DNA of 64,000 bases from Mesobacillus selenatarsenatis SF-1. GTDB taxonomy: Bacteria > Bacillota > Bacilli > Bacillales > Cytobacillaceae. A program made the translations under genes and the position numbers. The notes beneath the pieces are model-generated. The model ran no database searches and was not told the DNA's origin. It was given only the letters and a program-made list of their open reading frames with translations. This document shows, piece by piece, positions 47,015 through 56,199 of this stretch. Positions within the stretch are counted from its first letter, which is position 1; each line of letters starts with the position of its first letter. The stretch is from contig NZ_BASE01000054.1 in NCBI RefSeq assembly GCF_000813125.1, forward strand, positions 62,001 through 126,000, read 5' to 3'.

Positions 47015-47225
47015 ACATCATTCCGATGGGGTAGAGGCGCAGGATTCAAGAGTAAGCTGTGTGAGGATGACAACGTTGATCACAGCTAAAAGGGAATTTT
47101 GCCGAAGCAATAATCAGTGAGTCACATTTTTTATTGCTGGGGATACTTTGAACAAGAGTATCACTGTCATTATGGAGGTATATCCATAATGGGGAGCTAC
47201 AGATCGTGATGGAGACACTAGTTGC
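47015..47225 (+). ncRNA. Lysine riboswitch (L-box)
   Basis: Contains the conserved blocks GATGGGGTAGAGGCGC, GATTCAAGAGTA, GAGGATGACAACG, AAAGGGAATTTTGCCGAAGC, TGCTGGGGATAC, GAACAAGAGTATCACTGTCA and TGGGGAGCTAC in the right order. A terminator follows. It controls the NhaC-family gene downstream, which implies lysine transport. Confidence 0.96.
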
Positions 47226-47231
47226 TTATTA

Positions 47232-47272
47232 AGGGCAGCGATAGAATGTTCTCTATCGTTGCCCTTTTTTAT
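47232..47272 (+). terminator. Terminator of the lysine riboswitch
   Basis: Thirteen-bp stem GGGCAGCGATAGA / TCTATCGTTGCCC (one G-T pair) with a 6-nt loop and T tract. Confidence 0.92.
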
Positions 47273-47348
47273 TTATTTTTAAAAAGTAGCTACAACTCTT
47301 TTCATGTAAAAGTTTCCCCCTGTCAAAAACAAGGAGGAGAAAGAAAGA

Positions 47349-48935
47349 ATGGAGAACACAATTTTTTCATTGCTGCCGCCATTAGTGGCAATCTTAATGG
47401 TAGTGATCACAAGGCGAGTGCTATTGTCTTTGGGGACAGGCATCATCGCAGCGGCTTTTTTGCTCGCTGAATTTAATATCGCAGAAACATTTGCTATTAT
47501 GTGGGACGCGATCAAGGGGATTGTCGTCGCAGATGGCGAACTGAACACATATAGCTTGTACATCATCCTATTCTTATTATTATTGGGTACAATCACAGCG
47601 TTCATTTCCATTTCAGGCGGAAGCCGTGCGTTTGGCGAATGGGCGATGAAGCGTGTGAAAACAAGAGTCGGAGCACAGCTTGTCGGCGCATTTTTAGGAG
47701 TTATTATTTTCATTGATGATTATTTCAATGCTTTGGCAGTCGGGCAAATTACACGCCCAATCACAGACCGCCAGAAGGTTTCGCGTGCAAAGCTTGCTTA
47801 CTTGATTGACTCTACTTCTGCACCTGTCTGTGTTATCTCACCGATTTCGAGCTGGGGTGCTTACATTATTGCGTTGATTGGTACGATCCTCGCTGCTCAT
47901 GGAGTTAGCGAATATACGGCATTTTCAGCGTTCATGCAAATGGCGCCAATGAACTTTTACGCACTTGCAGCATTAGCTATGGTCTTTATCGTAGCGCTAA
48001 GAAATATTGAAATTGGACCTATGAAAAAGCATGAAGAACGTGCAATCACTGAAGGAATCGTCGTTCCACAGGACAAGCCTGTACCGGGCGAACTGAAGGA
48101 TGACCTTCCTACAAGCACAAAAGGGACAGTTGGAGACCTTGTATGGCCGATTGTAGCCCTTGTCGCTGGAACGGTAGGCATGATGCTTTGGACTGGAGCA
48201 AGCGCTGTGGAAGGCAATGTTACCATCTTAGCGATTTTCGAAAACACAGATGTAACGAAGTCTCTTGTTACTGGCGGATTGCTGGGCCTAGCTGTTGCAC
48301 TGCTTCTGTTTGTAAGGCAGGCAGTAGTGTTAAAAGGCGTCAATGCCAATGTTTTTGGCAAAGGAATGGTTGAGGGCATTAAGTCAATGCTCCCGGCTAT
48401 TTATATCCTGGTCTTCGCATGGGTCATTGTTGATTTGATTGGAAGACTTGAAACTGGCAAGTATCTTGCTGGCATTGTTGAAAGCTCTAATATTAATATC
48501 TCATTCCTGCCGTTCCTGCTATTCCTCGTAGCTGGAATCATGGCTTTCTCAACAGGAACTTCATGGGGGTCATTCGGCATCCTGCTTCCAATTGCCGGAG
48601 ACATCGCTGCTGCAGCTGATATCACGCTCATGCTGCCAGCATTAGCAGCTGTATTGGCGGGCGCGGTTTTTGGTGACCACTGTTCACCAATTTCCGATAC
48701 GACGATCCTATCTTCAACAGGGGCTGGCTCACACCACTTAGACCATGTCATGACCCAGCTGCCATACGCTTTGATTTCTGCTGCGATTGCATCTGTTGGA
48801 TTTCTGATCCTTGGTTTCACTGGCAGCACTTTAGGAGCACTTGCGGTTGTGGCAATCTTGCTTGTTGCCTTTGCTTTTATTTTTGGAAGCAAGACAACCC
48901 AGGAAGAAGTGTTAAAAGAAAATCTTGCAGAATAA
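47349..48935 (+). CDS. NhaC-family antiporter, probable lysine transporter
   Basis: Membrane protein of 528 residues with about eleven to twelve transmembrane segments, in the NhaC Na+/H+ antiporter family. Family features: IISFDDYFNAL-like FIDDYFNALAVGQITRP, SAPVCVISPISSWGAY, FSTGTSWGSFGILLPIAG and VFGDHCSPISDTTILSSTGAGS. The lysine riboswitch upstream makes lysine the most likely substrate, as proposed for riboswitch-linked NhaC paralogues in other Firmicutes. GGAGGAG precedes the ATG. Actual Na+/H+ exchange cannot be excluded. Confidence 0.88.
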   Translation: MENTIFSLLPPLVAILMVVITRRVLLSLGTGIIAAAFLLAEFNIAETFAIMWDAIKGIVVADGELNTYSLYIILFLLLLGTITAFISISGGSRAFGEWAMKRVKTRVGAQLVGAFLGVIIFIDDYFNALAVGQITRPITDRQKVSRAKLAYLIDSTSAPVCVISPISSWGAYIIALIGTILAAHGVSEYTAFSAFMQMAPMNFYALAALAMVFIVALRNIEIGPMKKHEERAITEGIVVPQDKPVPGELKDDLPTSTKGTVGDLVWPIVALVAGTVGMMLWTGASAVEGNVTILAIFENTDVTKSLVTGGLLGLAVALLLFVRQAVVLKGVNANVFGKGMVEGIKSMLPAIYILVFAWVIVDLIGRLETGKYLAGIVESSNINISFLPFLLFLVAGIMAFSTGTSWGSFGILLPIAGDIAAAADITLMLPALAAVLAGAVFGDHCSPISDTTILSSTGAGSHHLDHVMTQLPYALISAAIASVGFLILGFTGSTLGALAVVAILLVAFAFIFGSKTTQEEVLKENLAE

Positions 48936-48940
48936 TGTTA

Positions 48941-48970
48941 AGGCTGTCTGACTTTCAGACAGCTTTTTTC
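48941..48970 (+). terminator. Terminator of the NhaC-family gene
   Basis: Nine-bp stem GCTGTCTGA / TCAGACAGC with a 3-nt loop and T run. The following 210 bp show only a likely promoter for the next gene. Confidence 0.85.
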
Positions 48971-49184
48971 ATATTTTTTAAAAAGTGGGAATAGAATCCT
49001 AATTAATAGGGTGTTTTGGTATAGTTGGGAAAATATTTTACGAAAAATTTTATTATGACCTAAATAATATTTTGACAAGCAATTAAAAACTAGCTATACT
49101 ATTCCTAGACTAAATAATCTGAAAATATAAAACTTTCTAATTATCAACATTTTCCAGGTGATTAGAAGGCGAGGGGGATTAAAA

Positions 49185-50696
49185 ATGGAAAATCGTCCAC
49201 AGTGGGGAACGAGGGCAGGATTCATTCTTGCCGCAGTAGGATCGGCAGTCGGGTTGGGAAATATTTGGCGCTTCCCGGGAGTAGCATATGAGAATGGCGG
49301 GGGAGCATTCTTCTTCCCATACCTATTCGCACTCTTGACAGCAGGTATTCCAATTTTGATATTGGAATTTACAATCGGTCACAAGTATCGTGGTTCTGCA
49401 CCATTAAGTTACTTTAGAATGCGTAAAGGTGCTGAATGGATTGGCTGGTGGCAGCTTGCCGTTTCCTTTGTCATTTCAACTTATTATGCAGTCATCATCG
49501 CATGGGCAATGTCTTACGCTTATTTCTCACTAAGCAAGCAGTGGGGAGATGACCCGCTATCATTCCTTGTAGGTGATTATCTAAAGGTGGTTGACGCTGG
49601 TCAAGTCGGAAGTATCGTACCTGGTGTATTCCTTCCATTGGTCATTGTATGGGTCATCACTCTTGGTATTTTGTTCAAGGGAGTCAAGAAAGGTATTGAA
49701 GTTGCGAACAAGATTTTTATTCCTGCACTTGTTATTTTATTCATGGTTATCGTTGTTCGCGCATTGACTCTTGATGGAGCTGTTGATGGTATCAATGCAT
49801 TCTTCAAGCCAGACTGGAGCCAGATCTTTAATGGTAAAGTATGGGTTGCGGCTTATGGACAGATTTTCTTCAGTTTATCCATTGCTTTTGCAATCATGAT
49901 CACTTATTCAAGTTATCTTCCAAAGAAATCTGACATTACAAACAACGCATTCATTACAGCATTTGCTAACTCTTCCTTTGAGTTGCTGGCTGGTATCGGG
50001 GTATTCGCAGCATTGGGCTTCATGGCAATGCAGTCGGGTCAACCAATCGACCAAGTAGTAAGCAAAGGTGTAATCCTTGCATTCGCGGTATTCCCGCAGA
50101 TCATTAATGAGTTACCGGCATTCAGTGCAGCGTTCGGAGTATTGTTCTTCGTCAGCTTGACACTGGCGGGATTGTCTTCATTAATTTCAATCGTTGAGAC
50201 TTATGTTGCTGGTGTGCAGGATAAATTCAATGTTTCTCGTACAAAAGCTGTTGCAATCGGCGGCGGTCTATCTGCTTTGATTTCTGTCCTGTTTGCAACT
50301 CAGGGTGGTTTGAACTTCCTTGACTCAGCGGATGCATTCATCAATAACTATGGTGTTGCTCTTGCTGGTCTGGTAGAAGTAGTCTTCATTGTATGGGTAG
50401 CAAAGGAACTGAAAAGCTTGCAAAGCCATGCTGATGCCATCTCGGATATTCGCCTTGGAAGCTGGTGGGTCATTTCCTTGAAATATATCACACCAATCGT
50501 TTTGGGTATCATGATGGTCATGAATATCATGACAGATATTAAAACAAGCTACGGCGGCTACCCAGTGCTGTTTAACGTTTACTCTGGCTGGCTAGTTGCA
50601 ATCGGTGCGATCGTTGCCGGATTTGTCTTTGCCAATGCAAAGAAATGGGATAAAGCGCTATACGAAATTCCAGAAGATAAGGGGGTTTCAAAATAA
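49185..50696 (+). CDS. Neurotransmitter:sodium symporter (NSS) family transporter
   Basis: Sodium-coupled amino acid transporter, 503 residues and eleven to twelve segments. The N-terminus WGTRAGFILAAVGSAVGLGN, then IWRFPG, is the NSS/SNF signature (unwound TM1 with Na+ and substrate contacts). SSLISIVETYVAGVQDKF and AFANSSFELLAGIG are typical of TM8/TM6 regions. The start at 49185 follows GAGGGGG; an in-frame start at 49158 is rejected. It overlaps the small MetS-like gene by one base, suggesting import of methionine or alanine, as in Corynebacterium MetPS. Confidence 0.92.
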   Translation: MENRPQWGTRAGFILAAVGSAVGLGNIWRFPGVAYENGGGAFFFPYLFALLTAGIPILILEFTIGHKYRGSAPLSYFRMRKGAEWIGWWQLAVSFVISTYYAVIIAWAMSYAYFSLSKQWGDDPLSFLVGDYLKVVDAGQVGSIVPGVFLPLVIVWVITLGILFKGVKKGIEVANKIFIPALVILFMVIVVRALTLDGAVDGINAFFKPDWSQIFNGKVWVAAYGQIFFSLSIAFAIMITYSSYLPKKSDITNNAFITAFANSSFELLAGIGVFAALGFMAMQSGQPIDQVVSKGVILAFAVFPQIINELPAFSAAFGVLFFVSLTLAGLSSLISIVETYVAGVQDKFNVSRTKAVAIGGGLSALISVLFATQGGLNFLDSADAFINNYGVALAGLVEVVFIVWVAKELKSLQSHADAISDIRLGSWWVISLKYITPIVLGIMMVMNIMTDIKTSYGGYPVLFNVYSGWLVAIGAIVAGFVFANAKKWDKALYEIPEDKGVSK

Positions 50697-50797
50697 TGGA
50701 TCTTAGTGCATTAGTAATGATGGTTGTAGGTATGGTAATTATCTGGGGAGGACTTGCAGCGAGTGTCATTCACGCGGTAAGGAAAGCTCGTTCATAA
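50696..50797 (+). CDS. MetS-family NSS transporter small subunit
   Basis: 33-residue single-pass membrane protein: a short DLS start, one hydrophobic helix ALVMMVVGMVIIWGGLAASV, and a basic HAVRKARS tail. This matches the methionine/alanine import NSS small-subunit family (MetS). Its ATG overlaps the TAA of the transporter by one base, so they are translated together. It was read directly because of its small size. Confidence 0.9.
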   Translation: MDLSALVMMVVGMVIIWGGLAASVIHAVRKARS

Positions 50798-50803
50798 AAT
50801 GGG

Positions 50804-50832
50804 AAGGCCAACCGGAATGGTTGGCCTTTTTG
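50804..50832. terminator. Terminator after the NSS-MetS pair, possibly shared with yunA
   Basis: Ten-bp stem AAGGCCAACC / GGTTGGCCTT and TTTTTG on the plus strand. The convergent yunA ends 6 bp away. Confidence 0.85.
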
Positions 50833-50837
50833 TTTAC

Positions 50838-51833
50838 TTATTTCTTCAGCCTTGCTCTTTCCTGCCTGGCCCACATTTTCAGATGTGGATATGGATCAAA
50901 TGACCATTCAGTGTAGCCGTTGTCCTTATACATACCGTAATGCAGATGAGGAGGGAATTTACCGCTTGTTCCTGGAGGCCCATACCCCGAGCTGCCGACA
51001 CCGCCAATCACAGTTCCTGGCTCGACTATCTGCCCTACCTTAAGGTCTTTCGCGAAGCCGCTCAAATGGGCGAAATAATGGTAAGTATTATTGATATCTC
51101 GAATTCCGACACGCCATCCGCCATACTTGTTCCAGCCCTTCATTTCAACGATTCCATATCCTGTCGCGCGTACAGGGACACCATAACCAGCAAAAATATC
51201 TGTTCCTTCATGAATCCGCCTGCCGCCCCAGCCACGGGCGTCGCCCCATGTATTGTTATAACTGTGGTTGCTCCTTAGTGGCATAGGAAAGACATGAGTA
51301 TCAAGGTCTAAACGCCCAAAGTGCTTGTAAATCATCGCTTTGCCAATGATAATCCCAACAGTTTTATCGCGCTTATAATAGTTCCACAGCCCAATTTTCA
51401 AGTTCTCATGATCGGTTCCATATGAAAGCAAGTATTGTGCAAAAGCCTGGAGTACATCTTCATCATCCTTTAAACTTGCTTTGCCATCACCGTTTCCGTC
51501 GAAACCAATTCCATTGAAAAATTGAATGGAAACGGGATTATTATCTTCAAGATTAGGGTTCAAGAGCCCTGCCCATTCTTCCGGTTTGAAATAAACCCCA
51601 GCAACTCCTTCTGCCTTGGGCAAATCTTTTCTTGCCTGGCGGACATTTCGCTCATATTGGTCCACCGCGGCAATATAATACCAGGGGATCTGGGTAACAG
51701 CTTCTACTTTGGTATAGAGTTCCATCCTTTTTTTATAAACATCTTCTTGATCCTGCTCAGCTGCAGTTGCTTTATCCATGAACAGGCAAGGGGATAGTAA
51801 AAAAAGAACGATAACTGCTTTAAGGAATTTCAC
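50838..51833 (-). CDS. yunA: M23-family cell-wall peptidase YunA
   Basis: Secreted LytM-type zinc endopeptidase, 331 residues. A signal peptide ends near ATA-AEQ at residue 25. Residues about 30-190 form an N-terminal lytic-transglycosylase-like domain (IPWYYIAAVDQYERN, NGDGKASLKDDEDVLQAFAQ). Residues about 205-320 are the peptidase_M23 domain with zinc ligands in RRIHEGTDIFA (HxxxD) and PHLHYG (HxH), with HYFAHLSGF in between. It is convergent with the transporter pair. A role in spore or cell-wall maturation is inferred. Confidence 0.88.
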   Translation of the reverse strand: MKFLKAVIVLFLLSPCLFMDKATAAEQDQEDVYKKRMELYTKVEAVTQIPWYYIAAVDQYERNVRQARKDLPKAEGVAGVYFKPEEWAGLLNPNLEDNNPVSIQFFNGIGFDGNGDGKASLKDDEDVLQAFAQYLLSYGTDHENLKIGLWNYYKRDKTVGIIIGKAMIYKHFGRLDLDTHVFPMPLRSNHSYNNTWGDARGWGGRRIHEGTDIFAGYGVPVRATGYGIVEMKGWNKYGGWRVGIRDINNTYHYFAHLSGFAKDLKVGQIVEPGTVIGGVGSSGYGPPGTSGKFPPHLHYGMYKDNGYTEWSFDPYPHLKMWARQERARLKK

Positions 51834-51851
51834 CGTAATCCTCCCTTCATG

Positions 51852-51925
51852 ATCTAGCTCCTTTAATTTCCAGCGTTAACGCTTCATTTTGGAAATAGCA
51901 AGCGTCTCCGCTTTTCTTGTTATAG
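51852..51925. repeat. Possible decayed copy of the dispersed intergenic repeat
   Basis: Keeps the TCTAGCTCC opening and the GCGTCTCCGCTTTTCTTG closing sequence of the family, without the central hairpin. It lies between yunA and lipA. No gene is seen in the rest of this 258-bp gap. Confidence 0.4.
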
Positions 51926-52091
51926 TTTGCGATGATGAGGATTTTTCATAAATATCAAATAATGGTAATCGCAAGGTTATCGTACTTGTCGATAGTTTTT
52001 CATTGTGTTAAAGTGACATCAGAAGCTGTATACCGGCCTTGATTTTTACATGGTGTTCTTGATGTAATGCAGCAGGAATGGAGTGAAAATA

Positions 52092-53006
52092 ATGAGCAAA
52101 AAAGAGGTACAGAGAAAGCCTGATTGGCTGAAAATAAAGTTAAATACGAATGAAAACTATACAGGCCTAAAAAAGATGATGCGCGAGAAAAATCTACATA
52201 CTGTATGTGAAGAAGCAAAATGCCCGAACATCCACGAGTGCTGGGCAGTTAGAAGGACCGCGACCTTCATGATTCTTGGGGATGTATGTACACGTGCATG
52301 CCGTTTTTGTGCTGTAAAAACTGGCCTTCCAACTGAGCTTGACTGGCAGGAGCCAGAAAGAGTGGCGGATTCAGTTACACTTATGAACCTTAAGCATGTC
52401 GTAGTAACTGCCGTTGCCCGCGATGACCTGAAGGATGGGGGAGCAGCAGTTTTTGCCGAGACGGTCAGAGCGATTCGCAAGAAAAATCCATTTACCTCAA
52501 TTGAAGTATTGCCTTCAGATATGGGCGGAGTTGAGGAAAACCTGAAAACTCTAATGGATGCACGTCCAGATATCCTGAACCACAACATCGAAACGGTTAG
52601 AAGCTTGACGCCAAGAATCCGTGCACGTGCAACTTATGAGCGTTCACTTGAGTTCCTGCGCCGCGCTAAAGAAATGCAGCCTGATATTCCGACGAAATCC
52701 AGCATCATGGTTGGCTTAGGCGAAACGAAAGAAGAATTAATTGAAGCGATGGATGATTTGCGTGCCAACAATGTGGACATTCTTACGCTTGGTCAATACC
52801 TGCAGCCTTCCAAGAAGCATCTTGAGGTTCAAAAATACTATCATCCGGACGAATTTGCCGAGCTAAGGGAAATCGCGATTGAAAAAGGCTTTAGCCATTG
52901 CGAAGCAGGCCCACTTGTACGTTCATCGTATCATGCGGATGAGCAGGTTAATTCAGCTGCAAAACATAGACAGCAGCTTGCAGAGCAGGAAGCTCAACAG
53001 GCGTAA
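52092..53006 (+). CDS. lipA: Lipoyl synthase LipA
   Basis: Radical SAM enzyme that inserts two sulfurs into octanoyl-protein, here most likely GcvH-bound, to form lipoate. 304 residues. The auxiliary cluster ligands are Cys39, Cys44 and Cys50, and the radical SAM cluster CTRACRFC uses Cys66, Cys70 and Cys73. C-terminal SSYHAD carries the final serine ligand. The ATG at 52092 has GGAG 8 bp upstream. Depends on Suf for its clusters. Confidence 0.97.
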   Translation: MSKKEVQRKPDWLKIKLNTNENYTGLKKMMREKNLHTVCEEAKCPNIHECWAVRRTATFMILGDVCTRACRFCAVKTGLPTELDWQEPERVADSVTLMNLKHVVVTAVARDDLKDGGAAVFAETVRAIRKKNPFTSIEVLPSDMGGVEENLKTLMDARPDILNHNIETVRSLTPRIRARATYERSLEFLRRAKEMQPDIPTKSSIMVGLGETKEELIEAMDDLRANNVDILTLGQYLQPSKKHLEVQKYYHPDEFAELREIAIEKGFSHCEAGPLVRSSYHADEQVNSAAKHRQQLAEQEAQQA

Positions 53007-53047
53007 TTTAGAGTGCGTATAGACACTATAAAATGTTATCTTTTTAA

Positions 53048-53084
53048 AAAAGAGTTCAGCATACACCACATGCTGAACTCTTTT
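53048..53084. terminator. Bidirectional terminator between lipA and yutC
   Basis: Perfect 15-bp stem (53048-53062 with 53070-53084) with a 7-nt loop, A-rich before and T-rich after, so it works for both convergent genes. Confidence 0.88.
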
Positions 53085-53086
53085 CA

Positions 53087-53785
53087 TTATTTACCTTGTT
53101 TCATCTGTCTTGAAATATCGTCTTTGTCCGTTTCTTCATTCAATTCGCCCTCTGCTTCACCATTGGCATTTTCACCTGAGGTCATATCACGACCTTGAGG
53201 AGACTTAAGCATTTGTTTGACGACGCCATCGACCAATTCGTCCACATCGCGGCTATCTGTATCGAGTGAGGCAAAGTTCTCGACTTCATTGCGCAGGTTT
53301 GTATCATCTGATACGTACACGTGGAACCAGCGTGGTACAACTGACATTGCCATTCGCTTCACCTGGTCCGCAGTCTGGTCGCGGTTTTCCGAGTCTGTTT
53401 CGTATACGATCAAGACTTCTTCGTCGGTTACAAGTGTCGACACATCATCTACATTCTGTGCCATTAAACTAAACCTGCTGATCATTTCTGCAATTTGCTC
53501 GCGGTCGATTGCCTGGTACGCATTCTCCATATCATCGGCGCCCATTACACCTGTTTTTTGATGGCGCACATAACCAAAATCCTCGCTTTTATCATTGAAC
53601 CCTTTTCTGCCATCCTCATTGTATAATTCTGGACGCTGGTCATTGGCATTCAATGTATTCCCGCTTTGCTGGTAAATTCCAGCTCCGCCATCCCGGCCGG
53701 CTGGTGAGGCGTTATCGTCTCCGCCTGCACATCCCGTCATAGCCACTGTTCCGCAAATGCCAAGAGCCATTATTGCTTTTTTCAA
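53087..53785 (-). CDS. yutC: YhcN/YlaJ-family sporulation lipoprotein YutC
   Basis: Spore-associated lipoprotein of 232 residues. Lipobox VAMTGC near residue 19 is followed by a long Gly/Asn/Asp-rich linker. The YhcN/YlaJ domain covers about residues 90-190 (QIAEMISRFSLMAQNVDDVSTLVTDEEVLIVYE, VKRMAMSVVPRWFHVYVSDD). The tail is acidic and Gly/Asn/Glu-rich. Convergent with lipA. AGGGGGTG-type site upstream. Confidence 0.87.
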   Translation of the reverse strand: MKKAIMALGICGTVAMTGCAGGDDNASPAGRDGGAGIYQQSGNTLNANDQRPELYNEDGRKGFNDKSEDFGYVRHQKTGVMGADDMENAYQAIDREQIAEMISRFSLMAQNVDDVSTLVTDEEVLIVYETDSENRDQTADQVKRMAMSVVPRWFHVYVSDDTNLRNEVENFASLDTDSRDVDELVDGVVKQMLKSPQGRDMTSGENANGEAEGELNEETDKDDISRQMKQGK

Positions 53786-53943
53786 TTAAAACACCCCCTA
53801 ATCATTAGAATGGCTCTGAAATTATTTTTTTTGCTTAGTAATTGATGGGGAATAAGTTATAATTAAGAAAAGTGCAAGGTTCCATCCTTGCCATTGGACA
53901 GAGAACAATCCAGATCGTTACGGAAAAAGAGGTGGACCTACCG

Positions 53944-54225
53944 ATGATTTGCATCAATAATTTATGTTATGAAATAGTGGACGAAAGCAGGGATGGCTTT
54001 AATGAAGAAGCCTTTCGCGCCAGATACAGTGAAATCTTAACGAAATATGACTATATTGTTGGCGACTGGGGATATGGACAACTCCGTTTAAGAGGCTTTT
54101 TCGATGATCAAAACCAGAAGTCAACTTTCGATACGAAAATCAGTACTGTCAGCGAGTACTTATATGAGTATTGCAATTTTGGCTGTGCTTATTTTGTCGC
54201 CAAGAAGGTCGCGAAACAAGGATAG
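53944..54225 (+). CDS. yutD: YutD family protein
   Basis: Small soluble conserved protein of 93 residues, unknown function, possibly linked to cell-wall or nucleotide-stress functions by context only. The core ARYSEILTKYDYIVGDWGYG then LRLRGFF and a terminal YEYCNFGCAYFVAKKV identify YutD. I prefer the ATG at 53944 with GAGGTGG 8 bp upstream; a GTG at 53872 would add 24 residues without a ribosome site. Gene order lipA-yutC-yutD matches B. subtilis. Confidence 0.82.
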   Translation: MICINNLCYEIVDESRDGFNEEAFRARYSEILTKYDYIVGDWGYGQLRLRGFFDDQNQKSTFDTKISTVSEYLYEYCNFGCAYFVAKKVAKQG

Positions 54226-54231
54226 TATGAT

Positions 54232-54283
54232 AAAAAAGCCCCGGATTGTGGACTGTATTCAGTCCAATTCGGGGCTTTTTTTA
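54232..54283 (+). terminator. Terminator of yutD
   Basis: Long stem pairing AAAAAGCCCCG with CGGGGCTTTTT and inner GGACTG/CAGTCC, followed by a long T run. Confidence 0.88.
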
Positions 54284-54385
54284 TTTCATTGGATGGTGAT
54301 TTGTAAGGGTTGGATTCTGAAAGTTTCAGCAGTAGAAGAGGCACAATTTTCCTATAAGAACTTAAAATCTGCACTGAATCCAGAC

Positions 54386-54418
54386 ATAAAAAAACGCCCC
54401 AATAACCAGCATTGGAGC
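54386..54418 (-). terminator. Terminator of the leftward 95-residue gene
   Basis: Stem GCCCCAAT / ATTGGAGC with one mismatch, and seven T on the minus strand. Confidence 0.78.
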
Positions 54419-54432
54419 ATATCAAGGTACTA

Positions 54433-54720
54433 CTATAAATCACTATACGGCGGCTGTTCGCTTTCATTCGGGTCATCATGGGTTGGGTGGGCACCCGCTT
54501 CTTTACGCGGTGTTCCTTGATGAAGGGACTTGAACTCGTAGTTGAAGTTGCTGTAGCTCCGCTGTCCCTCACGCCAAGGAGTGCTTTTGCCTTCTACGGG
54601 CTCGTCCTTCCGGAACGGGGACCCATATGCGCCCTCTGGAAAGTCTTCGGCCGTTATATAGTTGCGTTGTTTTTCAACATTCGAAAAATCAGAGTACTTT
54701 TCACTGTCTTCCTTGCTCAT
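54433..54720 (-). CDS. Hypothetical hydrophilic protein, 95 aa
   Basis: I do not recognise a named family. The protein is highly charged and rich in Pro/Ser/Glu/Tyr, likely disordered: RNYITAEDFPEGAYGSPF, SYSNFNYEFKSLHQG and a DDPNESEQPPYSDL tail. No signal peptide or membrane segment. GAGGTGAG precedes the ATG and a good terminator follows, so it is a real gene. It is first seen in a leftward series with a DUF3055 gene and glpX upstream; co-transcription is possible. Confidence 0.68.
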   Translation of the reverse strand: MSKEDSEKYSDFSNVEKQRNYITAEDFPEGAYGSPFRKDEPVEGKSTPWREGQRSYSNFNYEFKSLHQGTPRKEAGAHPTHDDPNESEQPPYSDL

Positions 54721-54795
54721 GAACTCACCTCTTTGCTTGTTGTCCCCTTAGTATTTCTTTGGTAAGACAAATCAAACAAACAGTTCATTCCAGAT

Positions 54796-55062
54796 TTATA
54801 GGATCGGTTGCAGGAATGAGCGAAGTTCCTCCGCGTCTTCTTCAGATAGGTTGTAGGCAAATTCGAGATAACCTTCTTCAGCGAGGTCATCCTGGCCGAG
54901 GATGGCGAAGCGGCTTCCCTGGATATCCATCACGATGCTCTTGCCGTAGTACCGCCCAGTCTGCATGATGGCAAGGTCAAAGCGCTGATTTTCACCAACA
55001 AAGCTTACATAACGCGTTTTTGTTTCTTCAGTTTCATCGTATAAAAAAAATTGTTCGGTCAT
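54796..55062 (-). CDS. DUF3055 family protein
   Basis: Small acidic soluble protein of 88 residues, unknown function. Segments ETKTRYVSFVGENQRFDLA, GKSIVMDIQGSRFAILGQDDL and FAYNLSEEDAEELRSFL fit DUF3055, found in Bacillaceae and staphylococci. AAGGGGGATCACG precedes the ATG. It ends 75 bp before the next leftward gene and lies 27 bp after glpX, so it is likely co-transcribed with glpX. Confidence 0.8.
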   Translation of the reverse strand: MTEQFFLYDETEETKTRYVSFVGENQRFDLAIMQTGRYYGKSIVMDIQGSRFAILGQDDLAEEGYLEFAYNLSEEDAEELRSFLQPIL

Positions 55063-55089
55063 CGTGATCCCCCTTAGTATGTATTGCTT

Positions 55090-56058
55090 CTAAACCATCA
55101 CTAGGTGTGGCTTGTGTTCAAGATGATGGTGTGCTGTGATGTAACGGACCGTTTTGGTTTTGGAACGCATGACAATGGAGTGTGTTTCAACAAGATCTCC
55201 ACCGAGGAAACGTACACCGTCGAGCAGTTCGCCGCTCGAAACACCAGTTGCGGCAAAAATCGCATCGTCTCCGGAAACAAGGTCATGTAGCATCAGCAAT
55301 TGTCTCGGATCCTTCAAGCCCATTGCAATGCAACGCTCTTCTTCTTCCAGGGTTTGCGGTACAAGCCTTGCTTGCATATCACCGCCAAGAGCCTTGAGGG
55401 CTGCAGCTGAAATGACCCCTTCAGGCGCACCGCCTGTCCCCACGAATAAGTCGACACCTGTATGGGGCAGAGCAGTCGCAATCGAAGCACCTACGTCGCC
55501 GTCACCAAACAGTTTCACTCTGGCTCCTTTTTGCCTTACTCGCTCAATCAGATCATTGTGGCGGTCACGCTCCTGAATGATAACAGTTAAATCCTGGATT
55601 CGTTTATTGTTGGCCTCTGCGACGATTTCAATCGTCTTTTCAATTGGGTCATCAAGACTTACTTTACCAGCGGCACTTTTACCGACAGCGATTTTCTGCA
55701 TGTACATATCAGGTGCATGGAGGAGAGTTCCTTTATCTGCGACCGCAATAACGGCCATTGCATTATTATGCCCCTTGGCGACGATATTCGTCCCCTCCAG
55801 CGGGTCCACCGCAATATCCACTTTTGGACCCATCCTTGTGCCCAGCCTTTCTCCGATGTAAAGCATCGGAGCCTCATCCAATTCCCCTTCTCCAATGACG
55901 ACGATTCCATCCATATTGACTGAATCGAACATCTTGCGCATTGCAGTTGTGGCTGCATCATCCGCTTCATTTTTCTTGCCGCGGCCCAGCCACTGAGCAG
56001 ATGCCAGTGCAGCAGCCTCCGTAACTCTGACGATCTCAAGTGCCAATTCGCGTTCCAA
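55090..56058 (-). CDS. glpX: Class II fructose-1,6-bisphosphatase GlpX
   Basis: Gluconeogenic phosphatase, 322 residues. Metal-site motifs: [42 protein letters not shown] and [15 protein letters not shown]. The conserved family start [20 protein letters not shown] is reached from a TTG at 56058, which has a strong GGAGGAG 6 bp upstream. ATGs at 56073 and further upstream would extend it by 5 to 11 residues but lack a good ribosome site. It might also use sedoheptulose bisphosphate. Confidence 0.93.
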   Translation of the reverse strand: MERELALEIVRVTEAAALASAQWLGRGKKNEADDAATTAMRKMFDSVNMDGIVVIGEGELDEAPMLYIGERLGTRMGPKVDIAVDPLEGTNIVAKGHNNAMAVIAVADKGTLLHAPDMYMQKIAVGKSAAGKVSLDDPIEKTIEIVAEANNKRIQDLTVIIQERDRHNDLIERVRQKGARVKLFGDGDVGASIATALPHTGVDLFVGTGGAPEGVISAAALKALGGDMQARLVPQTLEEEERCIAMGLKDPRQLLMLHDLVSGDDAIFAATGVSSGELLDGVRFLGGDLVETHSIVMRSKTKTVRYITAHHHLEHKPHLVMV

Positions 56059-56199
56059 ATGTTTCTCCTCCATTTTCGACAGCATTCTCACTCAACATCA
56101 ATCTTACCAGAAAAACAATAATTTCTGAATTTTTCAGGGGATTTTTTGTATTTGAAAAAGGCGTGTGGAAGACTCAATGAGATCGGAACGCCGAATTCA

